DNA of 64,000 bases, taken from Pseudomonas vanderleydeniana. GTDB lineage: Bacteria > Pseudomonadota > Gammaproteobacteria > Pseudomonadales > Pseudomonadaceae. Under the pieces are notes generated by a model that worked only from the letters and a program-made list of their open reading frames with translations, made no database searches and was not told where the DNA came from. The translations under genes and the position numbers were made by a program. Location: positions 1,972,001 to 2,036,000 of the forward strand of contig NZ_CP077093.1 of assembly GCF_014268755.2 (NCBI RefSeq). The letters are read 5' to 3'. Of the stretch, positions 17,482-27,253 are shown piece after piece; positions within the stretch are counted from its first letter, which is position 1; every line of letters starts with the position of its first letter.

Positions 17482-18786
17482 ATGGTTGATATTCGCAACA
17501 GCGGCATCGTCAATGTCAGCGATTCGGGGGCGTACAGCGACCTCAATCGCCTGAACAACCTGAAGGTCGGCGATCGCACCAGCGACGCCAACCTGCGCAA
17601 GGTCGCCCAGGAGTTCGAATCGCTGTTCCTCAGCCAGATGCTCAAGTCGATGCGTTCGGCCACCGAAGTGCTGGGCCAGGACAACCCGCTCAATACGCCG
17701 ACGGCCAAGCAGTACCAGGAAATGTATGATCAGCAACTGGCGGTGACCATGTCACGCCAGGGTGGTGGTATCGGCCTGGCCGACGTGCTGATGCGCCAGA
17801 TGTCGAAGGAGAAGCATGTTCGACCAGCCGACAGCGGGTTGAAGGTCGGACCGCCGGCGGGTACCACCGATACGCCTGCCGCCGCGCCGGTCGAGACGCC
17901 GATCGCCGCCGGTACCGTTACCCAGGCGCCGGGCTCGCCGTTCACCCGCTCCAACGGCCAGCATGCCTTGTGGGCGTCGCGGGTCGCGACTCATGGCTCG
18001 GCGACCGATGGCACCGTGCGTAACGACGTGGCCAAGCTCAACGCGCGCCGCCTGTCGCTGCCGAGCAAACTCACCGACCGCCTGTTGGCCGGCCTGGTGC
18101 CGTCCGCCGACGCCAGCCAGGTCGCCGCGGCCGGCTATGCCGTGCCGGAGCGCAGCACGGCGTCTGCCGATGCGGCGCTCAAGAGCGACAACCTGGCAAC
18201 CCGCAGCATCGCCGTGCCGGCGTCTCGCATGCAAGTCTATGGTCGCGCCGTGGCCCAGCCTCCGCTGGCACCGGCCAAGCGCGCCTTCAGTTCGCCCGAC
18301 GAATTCGTCGCGACCATGCTGCCGATGGCCGAGCAGGCCGCCAAGCGCATCGGGGTCGACCCGCGCTACCTGGTGGCCCAGGCCGCCCTGGAAACCGGCT
18401 GGGGCAAGTCGGTCATGCGCCAGCAGGACGGCAGCAGCAGCCACAACCTGTTCGGTATCAAGGCCGGCAGCAGTTGGCAGGGGCCGCAGGCGCGGGCCAT
18501 TACCAGTGAATTCCGCAATGGGCAGATGGTCAAAGAAACAGCGGACTTCCGTTCCTATGCGTCCTACCAGGACAGCTTCCATGACCTGGTGACCCTGCTG
18601 CAAAGCAACAGTCGCTATCAAGATGTGCTGAAGTCGGCCGATAAACCGGAACAGTTTGTGCGTGAGCTGCAAAAGGCCGGCTATGCAACCGATCCGGACT
18701 ACGCCAGCAAGATCACGCAAATAGCAAAAACGATGAAGAGCTACCAGAACTACGCTGCGGCGACGAGCGCTTCCACGAATTTATAA
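17482..18786 (+). CDS. flgJ: flagellar rod-capping protein / peptidoglycan hydrolase FlgJ
   Basis: A 434-residue two-domain protein. The N-terminal rod-cap domain (about residues 30-110, VAQEFESLFLSQMLKSMRSA) guides rod assembly. The C-terminal glucosaminidase-type muramidase domain (about 270-425) opens peptidoglycan; the likely catalytic Glu304 is in QAALETGWGKS, followed by HNLFGIKAGSSWQG. A Pro/Ala-rich linker of about 150 residues separates them and is longer than in E. coli (313 residues in total). It lies 10 bp after flgI and 10 bp before flgK. Confidence 0.96.
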   Translation: MVDIRNSGIVNVSDSGAYSDLNRLNNLKVGDRTSDANLRKVAQEFESLFLSQMLKSMRSATEVLGQDNPLNTPTAKQYQEMYDQQLAVTMSRQGGGIGLADVLMRQMSKEKHVRPADSGLKVGPPAGTTDTPAAAPVETPIAAGTVTQAPGSPFTRSNGQHALWASRVATHGSATDGTVRNDVAKLNARRLSLPSKLTDRLLAGLVPSADASQVAAAGYAVPERSTASADAALKSDNLATRSIAVPASRMQVYGRAVAQPPLAPAKRAFSSPDEFVATMLPMAEQAAKRIGVDPRYLVAQAALETGWGKSVMRQQDGSSSHNLFGIKAGSSWQGPQARAITSEFRNGQMVKETADFRSYASYQDSFHDLVTLLQSNSRYQDVLKSADKPEQFVRELQKAGYATDPDYASKITQIAKTMKSYQNYAAATSASTNL

Positions 18787-18796
18787 GGTCTGAATC

Positions 18797-20857
18797 ATGA
18801 GTTTGCTCAATATCGGGATGACGGGGTTGAACGCTGCCAGCTCGGCCCTGACGACTACTGGTAACAACATTGCCAACGTTGACACGGCTGGCTATTCGCG
18901 TCAGCAAACCGTGCAGACCACCGCGGCGTCGCAGCGCTATGGCAACGTTTTCATCGGGACCGGGACTACGCTGTCGGATGTGCGCCGGGTCTACAGTTCG
19001 TACCTGGAATCGCAGCTGCATACCGCGACTTCGCTCAACAGCGATGCCTCGTCGTACCTGGCCCAGGTCACGCCGACCGACTCGATGCTGTCCGATACCA
19101 ACACCGGCATGACCGCGTCCCTGCAGAGCTTCTTCAGTGCCCTGCAGTCGGTTTCGGCCTCACCGACGGACGATGCTTCCCGCCAGAATACTCTCAACAG
19201 CGCCAAGTCCCTGAGCGACCGTTTCAACTCGATCGCCAAGCAGCTCAACGACCAGAACACCGGGATCAACACCAACCTGGCGGACATGGCCGACCAGGTG
19301 AACAAGCTGGCGACCAGCATTGCCCAGCTCAACGAGCAGATCACCAAGATTTCCCCGTCGGCCGGTGCGCCCAACGACCTGATGGACAAGCGTAACGAGG
19401 CCGTACGGCAGCTGTCCGAACTGGTCGGCACCTCGGTGACCGAGCGGGGTTCCAACTATGACGTGTACCTGGCCAACGGCCAGCCACTGGTCATGGGCAA
19501 CTCCACCAACACCCTGGCCGCCGTGCCGAGCAAGGACGATCCGAGCCGTTACTCGCTGCAATTGAACCGTGCTTCCAGCACCATCGACATCACCGACACG
19601 GTGAGCGGTGGCGAGATCGGCGGTCTGCTGCGCTATCGCACCGAAGTGCTGAACCCTTCGCTCAACGAGCTGGGGCGCGTGGCCATGGTCCTCGCCGACC
19701 AGATGAACAAGCAGAACGCCCAGGGTATCGACAAGAACGGCAACTTCGGTTCGGCGATCTTCAACGATATCAACAGTGCAACGCTGGTCAGCCAGCGCAG
19801 CATCGCCAAGTCGACCAACAACCCGGCTTCCGGCAACCTGAACGTCAACATCAGCAATACGGGTGCTCTGACCACCTACGACTACCAGGTGACGTTCACC
19901 GACGGCACCAACTACTCGGTCAAGCGTTCCGACGGCACCGACATGGGTACCTTCAGCACCACGACCACGCCGCCCCCGGTGATCGACGGTTTCACCCTGA
20001 GCCCGAACAGCGCCACGGCGATGACGGCCGGTGACAGCTTCAAGGTCACCCCGACCCGCAGCGGTGCCAGTGACATCCAGATGGTGATGAGCGACTCGAA
20101 GAACATCGCCGCTGCCGCGCCCTTGACCGGCGTGACCAGTGCCAACAATGGCGGTACCTACACCCAGCCGGTGCTGGTCGACCAGTTGGGCACCTCCAAC
20201 GCCACCAATAACGCGCAACTGCAGGACGCCATCAAGTACGGCACACCGGTCAAGCTCGTGTTCGACGCTGCCGGTACCGGTGCGGCGGCAGGCACCCAGG
20301 GCTACACCCTGACCGACGCCAAGGGCAACGTCATGGGGACCGGCACCATCGTGCCGGGCCAGGGCAACACCCTGAACCTGAAGATCAACATGGTCGATGC
20401 GTCGGGCAACCCGGTGATGGACAACACCGTCACGCCAGCGGTACAGAAGACCTTCACCGTACAGACCACCGTGGGCGGCAACCCGAAAGCCGGTGAGAGC
20501 TACACCATCTCGATGACCGGCGCCGCTTCATCGGACAACCGCAATAGCACGGCCCTGATTGGTCTGCAGACCAAGAAGACGGTCGACACCAGTAGCGCCA
20601 GCCAGGGCGTCAGCCTGTCGGATGCCTATGGCAAGCTGATTTCCAACGTCGGTACCAAGGCGGCCCAGGCCAAGTCCGACAGCGACGCGACCACTACCGT
20701 GCTGACCACCGCCAAAGGTGCTCGGGATTCGCTGTCGGGGGTCAACCTCGACGAGGAAACCGGCAACCTGGTCAAGTACCAGCAGTACTACACCGCCTCT
20801 TCGCAGATCATCAAGGCGGCCCAGGAAACCTTCAGCGTGCTGATCAACAGTCTTTAA
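18797..20857 (+). CDS. flgK: flagellar hook-associated protein 1 (FlgK)
   Basis: A 686-residue hook-filament junction protein. N-terminal SALTTTGNNIANVDTAGYSR near residue 16 is the axial-family signature, and the C-terminal DEETGNLVKYQQYYTASSQI helix forms the D0 domain. The variable central part (about residues 340-590) is Thr/Asn/Gly-rich, and it makes the protein longer than enteric FlgK (about 550). It is followed 13 bp later by flgL, its junction partner. Confidence 0.96.
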   Translation: MSLLNIGMTGLNAASSALTTTGNNIANVDTAGYSRQQTVQTTAASQRYGNVFIGTGTTLSDVRRVYSSYLESQLHTATSLNSDASSYLAQVTPTDSMLSDTNTGMTASLQSFFSALQSVSASPTDDASRQNTLNSAKSLSDRFNSIAKQLNDQNTGINTNLADMADQVNKLATSIAQLNEQITKISPSAGAPNDLMDKRNEAVRQLSELVGTSVTERGSNYDVYLANGQPLVMGNSTNTLAAVPSKDDPSRYSLQLNRASSTIDITDTVSGGEIGGLLRYRTEVLNPSLNELGRVAMVLADQMNKQNAQGIDKNGNFGSAIFNDINSATLVSQRSIAKSTNNPASGNLNVNISNTGALTTYDYQVTFTDGTNYSVKRSDGTDMGTFSTTTTPPPVIDGFTLSPNSATAMTAGDSFKVTPTRSGASDIQMVMSDSKNIAAAAPLTGVTSANNGGTYTQPVLVDQLGTSNATNNAQLQDAIKYGTPVKLVFDAAGTGAAAGTQGYTLTDAKGNVMGTGTIVPGQGNTLNLKINMVDASGNPVMDNTVTPAVQKTFTVQTTVGGNPKAGESYTISMTGAASSDNRNSTALIGLQTKKTVDTSSASQGVSLSDAYGKLISNVGTKAAQAKSDSDATTTVLTTAKGARDSLSGVNLDEETGNLVKYQQYYTASSQIIKAAQETFSVLINSL

Positions 20858-20870
20858 GGAGTCGTAATCC

Positions 20871-22448
20871 ATGCGCATTTCCACCGCCCAGTATTACGAA
20901 ACGACAGCCGCCAACTATCAGCGCGGTTACGACGGCATGCTCAAGAGCGCGGCCGAGGCGAGCAGCCTGACCAAGGTCAACACCGCCGCCGACGATCCGG
21001 TCGGTGCCGCACGCCTGTTGCAGTTGGGCCAGCAAAGTGCCGCGCTGACGCAGTACACCACCAACGCCAGCGCGCTGAAGACCCAGTACAGCCAGACCGA
21101 GACCGCTCTGGACTCGATCCAGGACGCCATGCAGCGTGCGCGTGAGCTGGCCCTGTCGGCCAACAACGGCACCAAGACCGATGCCGATCGCAAGGCCGTG
21201 GCCCAGGAGCTCGGCCAGTTGCAGCAGACCATTCTCGGCCTGATGAACAGCCAGGACTCCAATGGCAACTACCTGTTCGGTGGCTCGAAGACCGGCACCG
21301 CGCCGTACACCGCCAATGCCGACGGTACCTACAGCTATAACGGTGATCAGTCGACCTTGAGCCTGCAGGTGGGTGAAAACCTGTCGCTGGGCAGCAACAT
21401 CACGGGCTGGGAGGCCTTCCAGCAGTCCATCAACACCGCGCGGACCAATGTCACCATGACCTCGCCAGCGGTCGACGACGGCCGTGTGACGCTGTCCAAT
21501 GGCCTGGTCAGCAACAGCGCCACCTATGACGCCAAGTTCACTGCCGGCCAGCCGTACACCGTGACTTTCCTCAGCAGTACGCAGTTGAAGATCACCGACG
21601 GTGCAGGCAACGATGTGACCTCCGAAGCGACCCAGAATGGTGTTGTCAGCAACAGCAGCGGTGCCAACCAGACGGTGAACTTCCGTGGCATCGACCTGGC
21701 CCTGAACATCAACCTGAAGTCGGGTGATGTGCCAGATACCGTGATTGCCGGTCACACCTTTACCCTGACCGCTCAGCCGGACACCTTCAACACCACCCGC
21801 AGTGCCGGCAACCCGTCGACCACGGTGGTGACCGGGGCGACCACCACCAACCAGGCGGCGTACACCAGCACTTTCCCCAATGGTGGGGCGACCATCAAGT
21901 TCGGTGCCGGCGGTGCCTATGACGTGTATGCCACCCCTATCAGTTCGACCAGCCAGCCGATCTCCTCGGGCACCATGGCTGCGCCACCGGCGGCACAGAC
22001 CATCACCGCAGCCGGGGTGACCTTCACCTTCAGCGGTGCCGCATCGGCGGGCGACCAGTTCATGGTCCAGTCCAACGATCACCAGACCCAGAGTATCCTG
22101 GACACCCTGTCGTCGATGATCACCGCACTGAACACGCCGGTCGATGGCAATCCGGTCGCCCAGCAGAAACAACTGGCAACGATGAACGCCGGCATCAGTA
22201 ACATCGACAGCGCGTTCGACCAGACCAGTTCGGCGCTCACCACCGTTGGTTCGCGTGGTTCGGCGCTGGACAACCAGGCAGCCACCAACCAAAGCCTGAC
22301 CCTGGCCAACACCACCAGCCAGCAGGCGATCCGTGATTCCGATCCGGCCGAGGTGATGACCCGTCTGACCCTGCAGCAGACCATGCTGCAGGCTGCCCAA
22401 CTGGCTTTCAGCAAGGTCAGCCAACTGGGCCTGTTCAACAAGATCTGA
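20871..22448 (+). CDS. flgL: flagellar hook-associated protein 3 (FlgL)
   Basis: A 525-residue hook-filament junction protein. The N-terminal flagellin-like helix (MRISTAQYYETTAANYQRGY) and the C-terminal EVMTRLTLQQTMLQAAQLAF segment are conserved. The central region (about residues 145-400) is a Thr/Ser/Gly-rich insertion, so the protein is well above the enteric length of about 317 and also longer than P. aeruginosa FlgL. Last gene of the flg operon; the glycosylation island starts 116 bp further on. Confidence 0.95.
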   Translation: MRISTAQYYETTAANYQRGYDGMLKSAAEASSLTKVNTAADDPVGAARLLQLGQQSAALTQYTTNASALKTQYSQTETALDSIQDAMQRARELALSANNGTKTDADRKAVAQELGQLQQTILGLMNSQDSNGNYLFGGSKTGTAPYTANADGTYSYNGDQSTLSLQVGENLSLGSNITGWEAFQQSINTARTNVTMTSPAVDDGRVTLSNGLVSNSATYDAKFTAGQPYTVTFLSSTQLKITDGAGNDVTSEATQNGVVSNSSGANQTVNFRGIDLALNINLKSGDVPDTVIAGHTFTLTAQPDTFNTTRSAGNPSTTVVTGATTTNQAAYTSTFPNGGATIKFGAGGAYDVYATPISSTSQPISSGTMAAPPAAQTITAAGVTFTFSGAASAGDQFMVQSNDHQTQSILDTLSSMITALNTPVDGNPVAQQKQLATMNAGISNIDSAFDQTSSALTTVGSRGSALDNQAATNQSLTLANTTSQQAIRDSDPAEVMTRLTLQQTMLQAAQLAFSKVSQLGLFNKI

Positions 22449-22521
22449 AGACAGCGGGCGCGCCAGCGCCCCCACGTTGTCCAGTATCGTCTGCCAGCCG
22501 TTGCATTCAACGGCTCCAGGG

Positions 22522-22541
22522 GGCCTTCCGGTCGGAAGGCC
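22522..22541 (+). other. hairpin between flgL and the first island gene
   Basis: GGCCTTCC-GGTC-GGAAGGCC is a perfect 8-bp stem with a four-base loop, 23 bp ahead of the glycosyltransferase start. A second GC-rich stem (GGGCGC...GCGCCC) lies near 22455. Neither has a T-run, so termination between flgL and the island is not certain; read-through from the flg operon is possible. Confidence 0.5.
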
Positions 22542-22564
22542 ACCCTTCGCTCGAGAGTCCCGCC

Positions 22565-25500
22565 GTGAATTCCATGCCGCTTGTCAGTGTCGCCATTCCC
22601 GCCTCCAATCCACGGTTTTTCTCCAAGGCCCTCGGTGGCCTGCTGAGCCAGGCCTATGGCAACTTCGAGGTCATCGTCTGCGACGACAGTCGTGGTGGCG
22701 AGATCGAGCAGGCCGTGCTGGCGCTGAGCGAACGCACCGGCAAGGCCGTACGCTACGTGCGCAATCCGCAGCCGCTGGGGCATGTCGGCAACCTGCTGGC
22801 CTGCCTGGCATTGGCCCAGGGGGAGTACGTCAAGTTTCTGCTGGAGGACGACCAGTTGCTGCCCGATATCCTCGCGCAGCAGACCCAGGTGTTCATCGAG
22901 CAACCGGACGTCAACCTGGTGTTGGCGCAGCGTCTGTACTGGGACGCTGACGACCTGCAACTGCCATCGCGCCTGGAAAATACGGCCTTGTCGCCGGCCT
23001 CCGGGCTGTTCAAGGGCGAGGACCTGCTGGCAATCTGCGAGAACTTCCCGGTCAATTTCTTTGGTGGGCTGACCAGCGCGCTGTTCCGCCGTGTCGATCT
23101 GGTCGAACTGTTGCCGGCGTTGACCCAGCCAGGCCACTGCTTTGTCGCCTCGCTCGACTTGGCCCTGTACATCTGCCTGTTCCGTCGTGGCAACCTGGCG
23201 ATGCTCAACAACGTGCTCAGTATCGAGCGGTTGTACCCCGAGCGCATGAGCCGTCAGCAGGCGATGAAGGATGCTGCTGCCACGGAAATGGAATGGCTGG
23301 TGCAGATGCTCAAGGCACGCAGCGGCGAAGCCGCCCCGGCCCCTGGTTGGGTGCGTTATTTGCCACTGGCCAGTGCCGGCGGTTTGCCGCGCCAGTGGGA
23401 TGAGGTGCCGATGAGCCGCACCCTGGGTAACAAACAGACCGCCCAGCCATTTCGTGTCGGTATCGCCAGTGAGAGCTTCGCCCAGTTGTATGCCGAATGG
23501 CTGTCTTGCCGGACCCTGCCTGAGCCACAGAAAAAGCTGTTGTCCGACACCCTGTCGGGGTGGGACTGGCAGCCGAAGATCGTGCCGGTGGTGGTCGACG
23601 AGCAGGGTGGCAGCTCCAACCTGAGCGCAACCTTGCGTAGCCTGGAGGAGCAGCTCTATGCGCCGGAGCTGACCCTGGTGCTGTCTTCCAGTTGTACCGA
23701 GGCAGGCCTGGACGGCAAGGTGTTCCATCTGCCGCTGGCCGATGACTGGCGTGAACAGTTGAATGGCCTGCTGCCGCAGCTCGAGGGTGCCGACTGGTTC
23801 TATCTGTTGCGGGCCGGCGATCGCCTGCCCGAGTCGGCACTGCTGGTACTGGCCGAGCGTATCCTGGTCCAGACGCAGATCCGTTGTGCCTACAGTGACG
23901 AGGGCGCCTTGCGTGACGGCGAATCCGCCGATCCGGTGTTCAAGCCGGATTTCAATCTTGACCTGATGCGTAGCTACCCCTACGTGGGCCGTGCGCTGGC
24001 CTTTCAGCGCAAGGGTTTCGTCGAGCTGGGTGGTTTCGATCCCACCTATGGTGAACTGGCGCCTCACGATCTGCTCTGGCGCATGGTGGAAAGCGATGGC
24101 ACCCGTGCGGTGGCGCATATCGCCGAAGTCCAGCTGGAGTCGATATTCTCTTTATCGAAATGGTTGTCGTCGCCCGAGGTGCTGGCGCTCGCTCCGCAGG
24201 TGACCGAAGCGCACCTGAATCGCCTGGGTATTGCCCATCGGATCCATCCTGGCGAGGGGTCGCCGCTTACACGTATCGATTACCTGCATGCCAGCCGGCC
24301 ACTGGTTTCGATCATCCTGGTCAGCAGGGACCAGTGCGCGGCTCTGCAGCGCTGTATCGATACCCTGCTCGAGCGCACGGCCTATACCGAATACGAACTG
24401 CTGCTGGTGGATAACGGCAGCGAGAGCGAGGCGGCCCGCACCTGGTTCGAAGGCATGGCCCAGCTGGGTAGCGAGCGCCTGCGCGTGCTGTCGTATCCGC
24501 AACAGGGCAATGTGGCGGCGGTACGCAACTTTGCCGCGCAGCAGGCGCGTGGCGAGTATCTGTTGCTGCTCAGTCCCTACACGGTCATTACCAATGGCCA
24601 GTGGCTGGATGAGATGTTGGCCCAGGCCCAGCGTCCCGAGGTCGGCGTGGTCGGGGCCAAGCTGTTCAGTCCGGAAGGGCGGGTGGTGCATGCAGGAATG
24701 ATTCTCGGCCTGCGTGGGCCGGTTGGCCTGCCATTCTTCGGTGAGGCGATGCAGGCGAGCGGCTACATGCATCGCCTGCAGGCGGTGCAGGAACTCAGTG
24801 CGGTGGGTGCCGATTGCATGCTGGTGCGCAAGTCGCTGTTCGATAGCCTTGGCGGGCTGGACGAAGAGCGTTTCGCTCATACCCTCAACGAGGTGGATTT
24901 TTGCCTGCGGGTTGGGCAGAGCAACCACCTGGTGGTGTGGACGCCGTTCGCACAACTGGCCCTGGGGGCCGTGCCGGGCGTGGCGGTCGACGCCGGGGAG
25001 CAGGTGCAGCGTCAGACCGAGGAGAAGGACTTCTATCATCGCTGGCTGCCGGTCGTCGCTCGTGACCCGGCCTACAACCCGAGCCTGACACTGGATAGCC
25101 TGAGTGGTTCGAGCTATAGCCTGGAGCCTGGATTGCGCGAAGGCTGGAGCCCGTTCTCCGTGAGCCAGCTGCCAAAGATCATGGCGCTACCGGTCAATGC
25201 CTCGGCCGTCGGACACTACCGGGTGATTCAGCCGTTGATCGAGCTGGAAGCCTCCGGCCGTGCAGTCGGGCGCACCTACTACAACTTGCCGTCGATCATC
25301 GAGGTCGAGCGCCAGTCGCCAGATGTCATCATCCAGCAGGGGCGCTACACGGCCAAGCCGGTCGAGGAAATCGCGCTGCTGATGAGCTACAGCAATGCCC
25401 GGCGGGTGTATGAGCTTGACGATTACGTCATCGAGCCATCGCGCAAGAACGGCCACATTCGCAATCTGCCGGATCGGGTAGAGATGGAGCGCATGATCCG

Positions 25501-26161
25501 GCGTGGCATCAGCCTGTGCGACCGGGTGGTGGTCTCGACCCAGCCGCTGGCCGACGCGCTTTCGTCGATGCATCAGGACATCCGAGTGGTGCCGAACATG
25601 TTGGCCCCGCACTTGTGGGTCGGCCTGCAGAGCCGGCGACGGACTACCAGGAAACCACGGGTCGGCTGGGGCGGCGGAACCAGTCACGCGGGCGACCTGG
25701 CGGTCATCGCCGATGTGGTGCGCGAGCTGGCCAATGAAGTGGATTGGGTGTTTTTCGGCATGTGTCCGGAAGAGCTGCGACCCTACATGCATGAGTTTCA
25801 TGGGGTGATCAGTCTTCACAACTACCCGGGGAAGCTGGCGAGCCTGAACCTGGACCTGGCGCTGGCGCCGCTGGAGTTCCACATCTTCAACGACTGCAAG
25901 AGCAACCTGCGGCTGCTGGAATACGGCGCCTGCGGTTATCCGGTGATCTGCACCGACACCAAGGCCTATGCTGGCTACCTGCCATGCACGCGCATCCGGA
26001 CCAATACCACCGACGAATGGATCCAGGCCATTCGCATGCACCTGGCCGACCCCGATGCCAGCTATCGCATGGGCGACGAGCTGCGTGAAATCGTCCTGCG
26101 TGACTACATGCTGCGCGGTGACAACGTCCGCTACTGGGAGCAGGGCTGGTTGGCCGACTGA
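22565..26161 (+). CDS. large three-module glycosyltransferase, FgtA/Fgt1-like (flagellin glycosylation)
   Basis: A 1198-residue cytoplasmic protein. Module 1 is a GT2 (GT-A fold) domain at about residues 1-230 (PLVSVAIPASNPRF, LLEDDQLLPD). The middle (about 340-560) is a second, GT2-like segment. Another GT2 domain starts near 573 (RPLVSIILVSRDQ, LLLVDNGSES). The C-terminal third (about 870-1198) is a GT-B/GT4-like domain (NASAVGHYRVIQPLIELEAS, RVGWGGGTSHAGD, NLRLLEYGACGYPVI). This matches the large glycosyltransferases next to fliC in P. syringae and P. fluorescens that glycosylate flagellin. Start GTG 22565 or ATG 22574. It shares its central core with the protein at 31058. Sugar specificity cannot be read from the sequence. 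Confidence 0.85.
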   Translation: MNSMPLVSVAIPASNPRFFSKALGGLLSQAYGNFEVIVCDDSRGGEIEQAVLALSERTGKAVRYVRNPQPLGHVGNLLACLALAQGEYVKFLLEDDQLLPDILAQQTQVFIEQPDVNLVLAQRLYWDADDLQLPSRLENTALSPASGLFKGEDLLAICENFPVNFFGGLTSALFRRVDLVELLPALTQPGHCFVASLDLALYICLFRRGNLAMLNNVLSIERLYPERMSRQQAMKDAAATEMEWLVQMLKARSGEAAPAPGWVRYLPLASAGGLPRQWDEVPMSRTLGNKQTAQPFRVGIASESFAQLYAEWLSCRTLPEPQKKLLSDTLSGWDWQPKIVPVVVDEQGGSSNLSATLRSLEEQLYAPELTLVLSSSCTEAGLDGKVFHLPLADDWREQLNGLLPQLEGADWFYLLRAGDRLPESALLVLAERILVQTQIRCAYSDEGALRDGESADPVFKPDFNLDLMRSYPYVGRALAFQRKGFVELGGFDPTYGELAPHDLLWRMVESDGTRAVAHIAEVQLESIFSLSKWLSSPEVLALAPQVTEAHLNRLGIAHRIHPGEGSPLTRIDYLHASRPLVSIILVSRDQCAALQRCIDTLLERTAYTEYELLLVDNGSESEAARTWFEGMAQLGSERLRVLSYPQQGNVAAVRNFAAQQARGEYLLLLSPYTVITNGQWLDEMLAQAQRPEVGVVGAKLFSPEGRVVHAGMILGLRGPVGLPFFGEAMQASGYMHRLQAVQELSAVGADCMLVRKSLFDSLGGLDEERFAHTLNEVDFCLRVGQSNHLVVWTPFAQLALGAVPGVAVDAGEQVQRQTEEKDFYHRWLPVVARDPAYNPSLTLDSLSGSSYSLEPGLREGWSPFSVSQLPKIMALPVNASAVGHYRVIQPLIELEASGRAVGRTYYNLPSIIEVERQSPDVIIQQGRYTAKPVEEIALLMSYSNARRVYELDDYVIEPSRKNGHIRNLPDRVEMERMIRRGISLCDRVVVSTQPLADALSSMHQDIRVVPNMLAPHLWVGLQSRRRTTRKPRVGWGGGTSHAGDLAVIADVVRELANEVDWVFFGMCPEELRPYMHEFHGVISLHNYPGKLASLNLDLALAPLEFHIFNDCKSNLRLLEYGACGYPVICTDTKAYAGYLPCTRIRTNTTDEWIQAIRMHLADPDASYRMGDELREIVLRDYMLRGDNVRYWEQGWLAD

Positions 26162-26194
26162 GCCCGGTGTTTCGGCAGGCTGTTCTTGATTGCC

Positions 26195-26266
26195 GTAGGA
26201 GCAAGGCTTGCCTGCGAAAGGCCCCTCAAGGCCGCCGAAAGCTTCGCGGGCAAGCCCGGCTCCTAC
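26195..26266. repeat. REP-like inverted repeat after the first glycosyltransferase gene
   Basis: GTAGGAGCAAGGCTTGCCTG plus CGAA (from 26195) pairs imperfectly with TTCGCGGGCAAGCCCGGCTC plus CTAC (to 26266). It is the same sequence family as the palindrome at 13731. The 318-bp gap between this gene and the cytidylyltransferase gene holds this element, then AT-richer sequence (26300-26400) where a promoter for the sugar genes could lie; I see no gene there. Confidence 0.75.
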
Positions 26267-26479
26267 AGGGAAGGCTTGCCGCCGTTATCGCGAACAAGCC
26301 GATCCCCACAAGCCCAGTGAGCTGGCGCGTTTCCTGCAAGACCCCCTTCATATCGCCATAAATCGTGCATTTGGCGCCATGACCTAGCGGTCCTGGGCCA
26401 TTTTCATGATTTGACCCGGCAGTCTGGGAAGTCCCACAGGGCCCGAAGAGGTCCTGTGCTGAAGAGGAAGGGGACGTTG

Positions 26480-27253
26480 ATGAAGGCAGTAATTCTGGCG
26501 GGCGGCCTGGGCACGCGTATCAGCGAGGAATCGCACCTCAAGCCCAAGCCGATGATCGAGATCGGCGGCAAGCCAATTCTCTGGCACATCATGAAGCAGT
26601 ACTCGGCCCACGGTATCCATGATTTCGTGATCTGCCTGGGGTACAAGGGCTACGCCATCAAGGATTTCTTCGCCAACTATTTCCTGCACACCTCCGACGT
26701 CACCTTCGACATGAGCAACAATCGCATGGACGTTCACCAGAACTACAGCGAGCCATGGCGCGTGACGCTGATCGACACCGGCGAGGAAACCATGACCGGT
26801 GGTCGCCTGCGTCGCGCTGGTCGTTACCTGCAGGATGAGGAAGCATTCTGCTTCACCTACGGTGACGGCGTTTCGGACCTCGATATCAGCGCATTGGTGA
26901 AGTTTCACAAGGCCAGCGGCAAGCTGGCGACCGTCACCGCAGTACAGCCTCCAGGTCGCTACGGTGCGCTGGAGCGCGATGGTGACAGTGTCCGTGGGTT
27001 CGTTGAAAAGCCTCGTGGTGACGGTGGTTGGATCAACGGTGGCTTTTTTGTCCTGTCGCCCAAGGTGCTGCCGTTGATCAACGGTGACTCGACCATCTGG
27101 GAAGCCGAGCCGTTGATGGGCCTGGCCGCCGATGGCCAGTTGAATGCCTTCCAGCATGACGGCTTCTGGCACCCGATGGACACCCTGCGAGACAAGAATC
27201 ACCTGGAACAGCTCTGGCAGAGTGGGGAGGCCCCATGGAAGCAGTGGGACTGA
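26480..27253 (+). CDS. rfbF: glucose-1-phosphate cytidylyltransferase
   Basis: A 257-residue nucleotidyltransferase that makes CDP-glucose from CTP and glucose 1-phosphate, the entry step to CDP-6-deoxyhexoses. The nucleotide-binding signature is [20 protein letters not shown] at the N-terminus, with [19 protein letters not shown] after it; [11 protein letters not shown] and [11 protein letters not shown] are the other family motifs. The length equals that of RfbF/DdhA (257). ATG 26480 follows an AGAGGAAGGGG ribosome binding site. It overlaps the next gene by 19 bp. Confidence 0.95.
   Translation: MKAVILAGGLGTRISEESHLKPKPMIEIGGKPILWHIMKQYSAHGIHDFVICLGYKGYAIKDFFANYFLHTSDVTFDMSNNRMDVHQNYSEPWRVTLIDTGEETMTGGRLRRAGRYLQDEEAFCFTYGDGVSDLDISALVKFHKASGKLATVTAVQPPGRYGALERDGDSVRGFVEKPRGDGGWINGGFFVLSPKVLPLINGDSTIWEAEPLMGLAADGQLNAFQHDGFWHPMDTLRDKNHLEQLWQSGEAPWKQWD

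Noticed and set aside
22522..22541. Hairpin after flgL as an intrinsic terminator
   Set aside because: Perfect stem but followed by CACCCTTCGC without a T-run; kept only as a structure of unknown role.
22079..24118. Long open frame on the - strand (679 codons) across flgL and the first glycosyltransferase
   Set aside because: Crosses the boundary of two clear + strand genes and has a biased composition with no domain; antisense shadow.
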